From contig NZ_NWTI01000003.1 in NCBI RefSeq assembly GCF_002531575.1, positions 62,001 to 126,000 on the forward strand: a stretch of 64,000 nt of DNA, written 5' to 3'. Each line of letters starts with the position of its first letter. Position 1 is the first letter of the stretch. The position numbers and the translations under genes are program-made. This DNA is from Bradyrhizobium sp. Y36. Its GTDB lineage: Bacteria > Pseudomonadota > Alphaproteobacteria > Rhizobiales > Xanthobacteraceae. This document shows positions 8,959 through 16,608 of this stretch, one piece after another. A model generated the notes under the pieces. It was not told the DNA's origin, did not search any database, and saw only the letters and a program-made list of their open reading frames with translations.

Positions 8959-10214
8959 TTGCCCTGCTTCCAGGCCGCTTCAATCGCTTTCGCCGCATCC
9001 TGCGGGTTCATGCTGCCGCCGGCGATCTCGGCGGTGACGTCGTTGACGACGCGGCCGACCGAGGGCCCAAGGCTCTGGTCATAGAAGTTCTGGTGATAGT
9101 TCGACTTCGCCAGATTGGCCGCGATCAGCTTCATGAAGGAATTGTTGAAGCCGGCATCCGCCCCCTGCACCACCGGGATGATGAAATTGCCGGCGGCAAG
9201 GCGCGTCTGCACATCCTTGGAGACGAAGTATTTCAGGAAATCGACAGCCTCCTTCGGCGAGCCCTTGGTGATCAGCCAGCCGGTGATGCCGCCGAGCGTA
9301 TCCGTCGGCGCGCCCTTGCCGCCCGGCACGACCGGGAAGTCGAACCAGCAGATCTTGTCCTCGGAGAGACCGGCCTTGTCGGCGGCGAGCGCGCGCTGCA
9401 GATGATAGACCGTGCTGATCGCAAGCGTCATCGCCGCCTTGCCGTCGCCGAAATAGCCGACGGCCTGCGGATTCTTGAAGCCGAGGAAGCCGTTCTGGAA
9501 CGGCTGGAGATCGACGAGCTGCTTGAACAGCTCGCCCGATTTCTGGAAGGTCTCGCCGGCGAAGCCGCCGTTCTCGCCGCGCAGCGCGGCGTCGAACGCC
9601 CCCTTGCCGCCGATGCGCACTGCAAGATGCGTCCAGTAGAAATGCAGCGGCCATTTGTCGGCACCGCCGACCACGATCGGCGTCACGCCGGCCGCCTTCA
9701 GCGTCTTCACTGCGGACAGCAGATCGTCCCAGGTCTTGATCGCGGCCGGATCGATCTTCGCCTTGGCCATCAGCTCCCTGTTGCAGAGGAAGCCGACCTG
9801 AGACAGCGCTGTCGGCAGGCCGTAGACCTTCCCATTGCTGGTGAAGGCCGCGAGTGCCGCCGGCGTCAGGCTATCGCTATAGCCCTTCACCTGATCGGTG
9901 ATGTCGTCGAGCACGCCGGCCTCGATCTGCGTCTTCAGGACGCCGCCGGCCCAGCTGTAGATGATGTTCGGCCGATCTTTCGATTGCAGGATGGTCGGCA
10001 ACTTGGCCTTGTAGGCCTCGTTCTCGAGGAACTGCATCTCGACCTTCACGCCGGGATGCGACGCCTCATAGCTGCGCGCGACCTCCTCCCAGATCTTCAC
10101 CTGGGCCGGATTGGCCTCGATGTGGAGCCATTTCACAGTGGTGTCGGCAGCGGCCCAATTGGCCCCGAGCAGGCATGCGGCAACGGCGAGTCCCAGCTTC
10201 CCGAGCAGCCTCAT
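8955..10214 (-). CDS. Extracellular sugar-binding protein (ABC family 1)
   Basis: 419 residues with a Sec signal peptide (MRLLGKLGLAVAACLLGA, cleavage probably after WAAA). The mature protein has the family-1 solute-binding pattern, including WEEVARSYEASHPGVKVEMQ and RPNIIYSWAGG. It captures a sugar in the periplasm for the two permeases that follow. ATG 10214 is preferred over a GTG one codon earlier because the GGAGG lies 6 bases before it. It is the first gene of the operon, so the promoter must lie in 10215-10380 with the divergent dehydrogenase promoter. Confidence 0.9.
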   Translation of the reverse strand: MRLLGKLGLAVAACLLGANWAAADTTVKWLHIEANPAQVKIWEEVARSYEASHPGVKVEMQFLENEAYKAKLPTILQSKDRPNIIYSWAGGVLKTQIEAGVLDDITDQVKGYSDSLTPAALAAFTSNGKVYGLPTALSQVGFLCNRELMAKAKIDPAAIKTWDDLLSAVKTLKAAGVTPIVVGGADKWPLHFYWTHLAVRIGGKGAFDAALRGENGGFAGETFQKSGELFKQLVDLQPFQNGFLGFKNPQAVGYFGDGKAAMTLAISTVYHLQRALAADKAGLSEDKICWFDFPVVPGGKGAPTDTLGGITGWLITKGSPKEAVDFLKYFVSKDVQTRLAAGNFIIPVVQGADAGFNNSFMKLIAANLAKSNYHQNFYDQSLGPSVGRVVNDVTAEIAGGSMNPQDAAKAIEAAWKQGN

Positions 10215-10380
10215 CACATTCCTCCCAACCGGCTTCTATTCTTTGGCTGCAATCCTGCCTTCAATTTTTGAGGTACGCAACTGAAATTCTGATCTATGAC
10301 CCTCACGCCGGAAATGACTAAGCTTCGCGACGAAAACGGACGGCGCTTCGCACCGCCCGCAAGCAAGTCGAGAGGTGTCC

Positions 10381-11139
10381 ATGGCTGCCCTTTATTCTGA
10401 CCTCGCCGGCAAGGTCGTTCTCGTCACCGGTGGCGCATCGGGAATTGGTGCTGCGATCGTGCGGCGCTTCGCGCAGCAGAAGAGCAAGGTCGTGTTCTTC
10501 GACATCAAGGCCGACGAAGGCCAGCGCCTTGCACGCGAATTGTCGGATCACGGGTTCGGCGCACATTTCCAGCGCGTCGACCTCACCGACATCGCGGCCC
10601 TGCGCGCCGGCATCGCACAGGCGCGAGAGGCGCACGGCGCGATCAACATCCTCGTCAACAATGCCGCGCATGACGAACGGCACCCGACCGAGGAGATGAC
10701 GCCGGAATATTGGGACGACCGCATCGCGGTGAACCTGAAGCACCAGTTCTTCGCTGCGCAAGCCGTCTTGCCCGACATGAGGGCGGCGAATGCCGGCGCG
10801 ATCGTCAATTTCGGCTCCGTGTCATGGATCGCCGGACAAGGCGGCATGGCCGCCTACACCGCCAGCAAATCGGGCGTGATCGGCCTCACGCGTTCCCTGG
10901 CGCGCGACTACGGCCCCTACAATATCCGCGTGAACGCAATCGCGCCGGGCTGGATCATGACCGAGCGCCAGCTCGAGAAATGGATGACGCCGCAGGGCGA
11001 GATCGAGTTGATGCAGAGGCAATGCCTTAAGCGCAAGCTCGTCCCCGACGAGGTCGCGAAGTTCACCGTCTTTCTCGCCTCCGACGAAGCCTCGGCCTGC
11101 ACGGCCCAACATTACATCGTCGATGGCGGCTGGGTGTGA
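10381..11139 (+). CDS. SDR-family dehydrogenase, probably acting on a sugar
   Basis: 252 residues of the classical short-chain dehydrogenase fold. The cofactor motif is TGGASGIG (N-terminal), the structural motif NNAA is near residue 90, the catalytic Ser is in NFGSVSW, and the active-site YTASK follows. Asp at the end of beta-2 (FFDIKADEG) suggests NAD preference. It is divergent from the sugar-uptake operon and ends with YIVDGGWV. Many sugar dehydrogenases (arabinose, galactose, xylose type) look like this, so oxidation of the imported sugar is likely. ATG 10381 follows GAGAGG by 5 bases and is preferred to a GTG at 10375. Confidence 0.85.
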   Translation: MAALYSDLAGKVVLVTGGASGIGAAIVRRFAQQKSKVVFFDIKADEGQRLARELSDHGFGAHFQRVDLTDIAALRAGIAQAREAHGAINILVNNAAHDERHPTEEMTPEYWDDRIAVNLKHQFFAAQAVLPDMRAANAGAIVNFGSVSWIAGQGGMAAYTASKSGVIGLTRSLARDYGPYNIRVNAIAPGWIMTERQLEKWMTPQGEIELMQRQCLKRKLVPDEVAKFTVFLASDEASACTAQHYIVDGGWV

Positions 11140-11297
11140 CATGTGATCCTGCGCCTGCTGCACCGCGAAACCACTTGCGCCGCAACATTCAAAAATGAGA
11201 CTGCCCGTCAAGCCGGACGAGGCGTCCACGCGTGCACCGCATCCGACTTCGGCTAGCTTCCCTGCAAAGCTGCGGCCCGTTCGAGAGCCAGCGGCGT

Positions 11298-11315
11298 CGC
11301 GCCAGTTTTGGCGCG
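11298..11315 (+). promoter_or_regulatory. Inverted repeat upstream of the Liv-type binding protein gene
   Basis: CGCGCCA and TGGCGCG form a perfect 7-base inverted repeat with a 4-base loop, 30 bases before the binding-protein ATG. It may be an operator for the nearby AraC-type regulator, a leader hairpin or a terminator stem. No T-tract follows it. Confidence 0.35.
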
Positions 11316-11345
11316 GCAACAATCGACGTCACAGGGAGGAGCACA

Positions 11346-12596
11346 ATGTCGAAATGCAGTATCGGACTGCTCGCGCTGAGCAGCCTGTTTCTTTCAAGCG
11401 CCGCGATCGCCCAGGAAAAGATCAAGGTGGGCGTGACCGCGACGCTCGAAGGCACCTACACCGTTCTCGGCGAGGACGGCATGCGCGGCCACCAGACGGC
11501 GCTCAACGTGCTCGGCAAGAAGATCGGCGACAAGGAGCTCGAATTCATCGTCGCCTCGACCGACGCGACGCCGGATTCGGCAGTGCGCGCGGTGCGCAAG
11601 CTGATCGAGCAGGACAAGGTGCAGATCCTGCTCTCGCCGCTCTCCGGCGACGAGGGCATTGCGGTGAAGAACTTCGCAAAAACCCATCCGGAGCTGACCT
11701 TCATCAATGCAGCCTCGGGCGCGCAGGAAACCACCTATGTCGATCCTGCCCCGAACTTCTTCCGCTACAACATGGACGGCGCGCAGTGGCAGGTCGGCCT
11801 CGGCAAATACGCCTATGAGGAGAAGAAGTATCGCAAGATCGCAACCGTCGGCGAGGACTATTCGTTCATCTACACCCAGGTGTTCGGCCTCGTGCTCGAA
11901 TTCTGCGGCGCCGGCGGACAGGTCACCAACCGGCAATGGGTGCCGCTCGGCACCAAGGATTTCGCCTCGGTGATCGCCGCGCTGCCCGACGACGTTGATG
12001 CGATCTATCTCGGCCTCGGCGGCGCCGACGCCGTCAACTTCCTCAACCAGTATCAGCAGGCGGGCGGCAAGGCGCATCTGATGGGCGGTTCCATCATGAT
12101 CGACCAGACCATCCTGTCGTCCAAGGGCAACGCCAAGAACGCCCTGGTCGGCACCATCGCAGCGAGCGGCCAGGCTGACACCTGGGAGGATCCGGGCTGG
12201 CAGAAATTCGTGAAGGCCTATCAGGACGCCTTCCCACCCAACAAGCGCTTCCCGAGCCCGTCGCTGCTCGCCACCAACTACTATGATTCAACCATGGCGC
12301 TGATCCTCGCCCTGCGCCAGGTCAACGGCGACCTCTCCAACAACCAGGGGAAATTCAGGGAAGCGCTGGCGAAGACCGAGCTCGATGCGCCGAACGGCAA
12401 GATCAAGCTCGACTCCAACCGCCAGGCGATCGGAACCAACTTCGTCACCGAGGTCGTCGACGACGGCAAGGGCGCGCTGTTCAGCAAGGTCGTGAAGGTG
12501 ATCCCGAACGTGAACCAGACCCTCGGATACGATCCCGCGGTGTTCTCGAAGATCGGGCTGCCGAGCCGCACCGTACCGGAATGTAAGAAGTACTGA
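11346..12596 (+). CDS. Branched-chain-amino-acid-type ABC substrate-binding protein
   Basis: 416 residues with a Sec signal peptide (MSKCSIGLLALSSLFLSSAA, cleavage probably AIA-QE). The mature part has the LivJ/LivK-like fold of Peripla_BP_6, with GVTATLEGTYTVLGEDGMRG at its start and the AWQ/YYDST region near the C-terminus. ATG 11346 follows a strong GGGAGGA. It is separated from its probable permeases (livH, livM) only by the AraC regulator. Ligands of this family include amino acids, amides, urea and aromatic acids, so a catabolic substrate rather than leucine is likely here. Confidence 0.9.
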   Translation: MSKCSIGLLALSSLFLSSAAIAQEKIKVGVTATLEGTYTVLGEDGMRGHQTALNVLGKKIGDKELEFIVASTDATPDSAVRAVRKLIEQDKVQILLSPLSGDEGIAVKNFAKTHPELTFINAASGAQETTYVDPAPNFFRYNMDGAQWQVGLGKYAYEEKKYRKIATVGEDYSFIYTQVFGLVLEFCGAGGQVTNRQWVPLGTKDFASVIAALPDDVDAIYLGLGGADAVNFLNQYQQAGGKAHLMGGSIMIDQTILSSKGNAKNALVGTIAASGQADTWEDPGWQKFVKAYQDAFPPNKRFPSPSLLATNYYDSTMALILALRQVNGDLSNNQGKFREALAKTELDAPNGKIKLDSNRQAIGTNFVTEVVDDGKGALFSKVVKVIPNVNQTLGYDPAVFSKIGLPSRTVPECKKY

Positions 12597-12622
12597 CGCA
12601 TCGCGGCAGCAAACACGCAACC

Positions 12623-12653
12623 GGGGAGCGACTTGCTGACGCGGTCGCTCTCC
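12623..12653 (+). terminator. Hairpin after the binding-protein gene
   Basis: GGGGAGCGAC pairs with GTCGCTCTCC (one mismatch, loop of 11 bases), 27 bases beyond the binding-protein stop. It has no T-tract, so it could be a weak terminator or a 3' stabilising hairpin that lets the binding protein be made in excess over the permeases. Confidence 0.35.
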
Positions 12654-12721
12654 GCTCTTGCAATCTCGTCGGCATTGTTGAACGCTGAGCGAAAAGACAA
12701 GAACATTCGGGAGGGGAAGGC

Positions 12722-13549
12722 ATGAGCCGTGCGCTCGCCGTCTTCCACGGCCGGTTCGGTCGGGCGACGGTTTATCAGTTGAACCGCCCTTTCAATATCC
12801 ACGCCCATCGTGAAGGTCATCTGATCTTCCATGTCGGCGGCATGCCCGCATGCATCGACGTCTCCGAGGGGCACTACGATCTCACCGAGACGTCCGTCGT
12901 CGCGGTCAATCCCTGGGAGCCGCACAATTTTCTGCCTGCCGATCTGGACGGCGGCGCGATCTTCTTCGTGCTCTACGTCAATGCCGAATGGTTTGCGCCC
13001 GATGCATCGGGCACCCACCGGCTGCGGTTCGGCCGCACCCAGTTCAAGCGCACGCCGGCACTCGACAAGCACATCAGGCGGACCGCCGCGCTCGTGTGCG
13101 GCGCCCCCTCGCTCTCCAGCCTCGATTCCGAGCTGCGGAGACTGATCGATATCTGTTACGACGAAAGCTGGCAGCAGGCCGAGATCGCGCGCGATCCACG
13201 CGCAAACGGCTCCGTCACCGATTTTCGCGTGCGCAAATGCATCAAGATGATGTCGGAAAGTCCCGGCGCCGAGATCGAGCTCGACACCATCGCACGGGAA
13301 TCCGGCCTGTCGCGCCCGCACTTCTACCGGCTGTTCCGCGTCCAGACCGGCGTGACGCCGAATCTCTATCTCAACACGCTGATCATGGAACAGGCGCTCG
13401 AAGCGCTGGTGGCAAGCGAGACCCCGATCGCCGATATCGGCTTCGATCTCGGCTTCTCCTCGCAGAGCGGTTTCACCCGCTTCTTCGCCGCGAATGTGGG
13501 GATGGCCCCGACCGATTATCGTCGCGCGGCCAAGATTTTGCGCGCCTGA
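12722..13549 (+). CDS. AraC-family transcriptional regulator
   Basis: 275 residues. An N-terminal cupin-like sensing domain (FNIHAHREGHLIFHVGG) precedes a C-terminal double helix-turn-helix (ELDTIARESGLSRPHFYRLF and then IADIGFDLGFSSQSGFTRFF), the signature of AraC/XylS activators. It stands between the binding-protein gene and livH in the same orientation. It is therefore the obvious candidate regulator of the whole downstream operon and probably senses the transported compound. A GGGAGGGG precedes the ATG. Confidence 0.92.
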   Translation: MSRALAVFHGRFGRATVYQLNRPFNIHAHREGHLIFHVGGMPACIDVSEGHYDLTETSVVAVNPWEPHNFLPADLDGGAIFFVLYVNAEWFAPDASGTHRLRFGRTQFKRTPALDKHIRRTAALVCGAPSLSSLDSELRRLIDICYDESWQQAEIARDPRANGSVTDFRVRKCIKMMSESPGAEIELDTIARESGLSRPHFYRLFRVQTGVTPNLYLNTLIMEQALEALVASETPIADIGFDLGFSSQSGFTRFFAANVGMAPTDYRRAAKILRA

Positions 13550-13693
13550 GCACCGGCCACGAAAAGATACTCACGATCAAACGTCACCCTCGCAGCCGGG
13601 CTAGGATGCGGGCAAAGCGATCCCGATAGAGGGTCGCAGTCGACGGGAGCGTGCGTTCATGGTGAGGCTAGCAGCCGGTGACGGTCGGCCTGC

Positions 13694-13721
13694 CACCTCC
13701 TCCCGCTTGCGGGCAGAGGTG
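13694..13721 (+). promoter_or_regulatory. Strong nested hairpin just before livH
   Basis: CACCTC/GAGGTG encloses CCCGC-TT-GCGGG, giving 11 base pairs with one small internal loop. It ends 17 bases before the livH ATG, so its 3' arm lies beside the ribosome-binding region. The position suggests a terminator or translation-control element between the regulator and the operon, but no protein or ligand is implied by the sequence. Confidence 0.4.
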
Positions 13722-13738
13722 AAGAGCAGGCTACGCAT

Positions 13739-14749
13739 ATGAGCCGCTTTGTCGAACGCCATCCGGCCTGGGCGCTGATCGCCATCATTGCCATTGCCGT
13801 CGCGCTCTGGCTGATCTTCGCGGTCTGGCCGCCGGGCCTCGAAGAAGCCATCGGCCGCAAGCGCGTCTTCCTCAACGCCGTCTTCAACGGCATCACGCTG
13901 GGGGGACTCTATTTCCTCGTCGCCAGCGGCTTCACGCTGATCTTCGGCTTGATGCGCAACGTCAATCTCGCGCACGGCTCGCTCTATCTGTTCGGCGGCT
14001 ATGTCGGCTATGCCATCAGCACAGCGACCGGCTCCTGGCTCCTCAGCTTCATCGTCGCCTTCGTCCTGACCGCGCTGGTGGGCGTCCTGCTCCAGCTGAT
14101 CGTGTTCCGCCGGATGGAGGGACAGGACCTCAGGCAGACCATGGTGACGATCGGGCTCTCGATCGTGTTCGCCGACCTCATGCTGTGGGCCTGCGGCGGC
14201 GATTTCTACCAGGTCCAGACCCCGAACTGGCTGATCGGCCCCGTGGAGCTGCCGCTGATCACGGCGGTGAAATCCTCGGGCGAGCCGGTCTATCTCAGAT
14301 ATCCCATGGTACGGCTGGTGATCTTCGCGGCCTCCGTGGTCATCGGCGTGGCGATGTGGCTCGCGCTCAACCGCACCCGCATCGGCATGATCATCCGCGC
14401 CGGCGTCGACGACCGCGATATCCTCGCCGCGACCGGCGTGCGGATCCAGCTCGTCTTCGTCGGCGTGTTCGCATTCGGCGCTGGACTTGCGGGCATCGCC
14501 GGCGTCGTCGGCGGCACCTTCCAGTCGCTGTCGCCCGGCGAGGACATCCGCTTCCTGCTCGCCTCCCTCGTCGTCGTGATCGTGGGCGGGATGGGCTCGA
14601 TCCCCGGCGCCGCGCTCGGCGCGCTGATCATCGGCCTCGCCGAGCAGCTCGGCTCGGTCTACATCCCGACCTATGCCATCGTCGTGACCTTCCTGATCAT
14701 GGTGCTGGTGCTGGCGATCCGGCCGCAAGGCCTGCTGGCGAGGCGCTGA
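13739..14749 (+). CDS. LivH-type ABC permease
   Basis: 336 residues with eight or more membrane spans, of the branched-chain-amino-acid permease family (BPD_transp_2). Typical stretches are NAVFNGITLGGLYFLVASGF near residue 45 and LVVVIVGGMGSIPGAALGAL near residue 275. It forms the inner-membrane channel with LivM and is the first gene of a very long plus-strand operon. The N-terminus has an additional span (AWALIAIIAIAVALWLIFAV) before the usual LivH start, slightly longer than the family norm of about 290-310 residues. Confidence 0.92.
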   Translation: MSRFVERHPAWALIAIIAIAVALWLIFAVWPPGLEEAIGRKRVFLNAVFNGITLGGLYFLVASGFTLIFGLMRNVNLAHGSLYLFGGYVGYAISTATGSWLLSFIVAFVLTALVGVLLQLIVFRRMEGQDLRQTMVTIGLSIVFADLMLWACGGDFYQVQTPNWLIGPVELPLITAVKSSGEPVYLRYPMVRLVIFAASVVIGVAMWLALNRTRIGMIIRAGVDDRDILAATGVRIQLVFVGVFAFGAGLAGIAGVVGGTFQSLSPGEDIRFLLASLVVVIVGGMGSIPGAALGALIIGLAEQLGSVYIPTYAIVVTFLIMVLVLAIRPQGLLARR

Positions 14750-14750
14750 C

Positions 14751-15833
14751 ATGTCGCTCACGCACGATGCCCGCCTTGCCGTTCGTCCCGCCGCTGTCGC
14801 GCAGCGCCCCGTGCGGACATGGCCGGAGATCAACAACCCCGCCGCCTGGATCGTCGCGGCCATCCTCGTGGTGATGCCGCTGGTCGCCAACGGTTTCTTC
14901 CTGATCGAGATCTTCGCGACCACGCTGATCCTCGGCATCATGGCACTCAGCCTGATGTTCCTCGCCGGCTATGGCGGCATGGTCAGCCTGATGCAGCTCA
15001 CCATCGCCGGCTTCTCGGCCTACATGGTCGCCGTGTTCGGCGTCAGCGGCAACGCCAATATCAGCCTGGGCTGGCCATGGTGGCTCGCGGTCCCCATGGC
15101 GCTGGCGCTGGCGACCGCCTTCGGCACGCTCGGCGGCGCGCTCGCGGTACGCACCGAGGGCATCTACACCATCATGATCACGCTCGCGATTGGAGCTGCC
15201 TTCTACTATTTCACCAATCAGAACTGGGCGATCTTCAACGGCCATACCGGCATCAACACCGTGGCTACGCCGCACTTCTGGGGCGTGAACTGGCGCGCCG
15301 ACATTCCTTTCTATTACGTCGTGCTCGCGGTTGCCGCGCTCTGCTACTTCGCCGTCGAATATCTGTCGCGGGCCCCTTTCGGCCTCGCTCTTCAAGGCGT
15401 GCGCGACAATCCCCGCCGCATGGCCGCGCTGGGCTTCAACGTCAATGCACACCGCGTCGCCGCCTATGCTTTCGCCTCCTTCATCGCTGCGCTCGCCGGC
15501 GTGCTCCAGGTCTGGAACTATCGCCAGATCTCGCCGGGTTCGGTCAGCGTCGGGGCCTGCATCGACGTGCTGATCATCGCCGTCGTCGGCGGCATCACGC
15601 GCCCGATCGGCCCCTTCATCGGTGCGCTGATCTTCGTGCTGCTGCGCACTTTTGCGCTCGACTTCCTGGTCCGGCTCGGCCTCGACGGCAACCGTTTCCG
15701 CCTGCTGATCGGGCTCGGCTTCCTCGCCATCGTGTTCTGGTCCTCGGACGGCGTCATCGGCCTTTGGCAGCGCTGGCGCCAGGGACAGCGTTCCCGAGAC
15801 GGTCGCCAAGGCGAAGGACGCGGCCATGGATAG
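14751..15833 (+). CDS. LivM-type ABC permease
   Basis: 360 residues with about ten membrane spans. It carries the LivM-type pattern LGIMALSLMFLAGYGGMVSL and the C-terminal IDVLIIAVVGGITRPIGPFIGAL. It starts 1 base after the livH stop and overlaps the ATPase gene by 8 bases, indicating translational coupling. The C-terminus ends in a basic tail (RWRQGQRSRDGRQGEGRGHG). It pairs with LivH to form the translocation pore. Confidence 0.92.
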   Translation: MSLTHDARLAVRPAAVAQRPVRTWPEINNPAAWIVAAILVVMPLVANGFFLIEIFATTLILGIMALSLMFLAGYGGMVSLMQLTIAGFSAYMVAVFGVSGNANISLGWPWWLAVPMALALATAFGTLGGALAVRTEGIYTIMITLAIGAAFYYFTNQNWAIFNGHTGINTVATPHFWGVNWRADIPFYYVVLAVAALCYFAVEYLSRAPFGLALQGVRDNPRRMAALGFNVNAHRVAAYAFASFIAALAGVLQVWNYRQISPGSVSVGACIDVLIIAVVGGITRPIGPFIGALIFVLLRTFALDFLVRLGLDGNRFRLLIGLGFLAIVFWSSDGVIGLWQRWRQGQRSRDGRQGEGRGHG

Positions 15834-16608
15834 CGTCGCGCAACGCCTCTCGGCCGTCGGCGCCGGCGCCGCGCTGGAACTGCGCGGCGTGACGAGGCTG
15901 TTCGGCGCCCTCGCGGCGCTGACCGACGTCACCATCACCGTGCGCCCCGGCGAGCGCCGCGCCGTGCTCGGCTCCAACGGCGCCGGCAAGACCACGCTGT
16001 TCAACTGCATCACCGGAGATTTCGCGCCCTCCTCCGGCACCATCCGCTTCTTCGGCGAAGACGTCACGCATTTCCCGCCCTATGAGCGCATCCGCCGCGG
16101 GCTGCGCCGGACCTACCAGATCTCGGCGCTGTTCCCCGGCCTCACAGTGCAGGACAATGTCTATCTTGCCTGCCGCGGCGTCTCGCGCGGGCGCTTCTCG
16201 TTCCTCCGCCCGGGGCAAAACGATGCCCTGATGCATGCGGCCGACAACCTCGTCCAGGCCGTGCATCTGTCCGCCGTGAAGGACCAGCGCGTGGCCGAAC
16301 TCGCGCACGGCCAGCAGCGCCAGCTCGAGATCGCGCTGGCGCTCGCCGGCGCGCCGCGCTTCGTCCTGTTCGACGAGCCGGCCGCGGGCCTGTCGCCGAC
16401 GGAGCGCGCCGAGCTGATCGAGATCCTGACCTCCCTGCCGGCGCATATCGGCTACATCATCATCGAGCACGACATGGACGTGGCGCTGCGCGTCGTCGAG
16501 AGCGTCACGATGATGCACAACGGCCGTGTCTTCAAGGAAGGCGTGCCGCAGGAGATCCAGTCGGATCCGGAAGTGCAGGAGCTTTATCTCGGAGGCGGCC
16601 ATGAATGA
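15826..16608 (+). CDS. LivG-type ABC ATPase
   Basis: 260 residues. Walker A is GSNGAGKTT (49-57), the signature is LAHGQQRQLEIA (a Liv-style variant of LSGGQ), Walker B is FVLFDEPAAGLSP, and the LivG-specific C-terminus ends EVQELYLGGGHE. It energises uptake together with the ATPase half of the next gene. It overlaps livM and the next gene by 8 bases each. Confidence 0.93.
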   Translation: MDSVAQRLSAVGAGAALELRGVTRLFGALAALTDVTITVRPGERRAVLGSNGAGKTTLFNCITGDFAPSSGTIRFFGEDVTHFPPYERIRRGLRRTYQISALFPGLTVQDNVYLACRGVSRGRFSFLRPGQNDALMHAADNLVQAVHLSAVKDQRVAELAHGQQRQLEIALALAGAPRFVLFDEPAAGLSPTERAELIEILTSLPAHIGYIIIEHDMDVALRVVESVTMMHNGRVFKEGVPQEIQSDPEVQELYLGGGHE

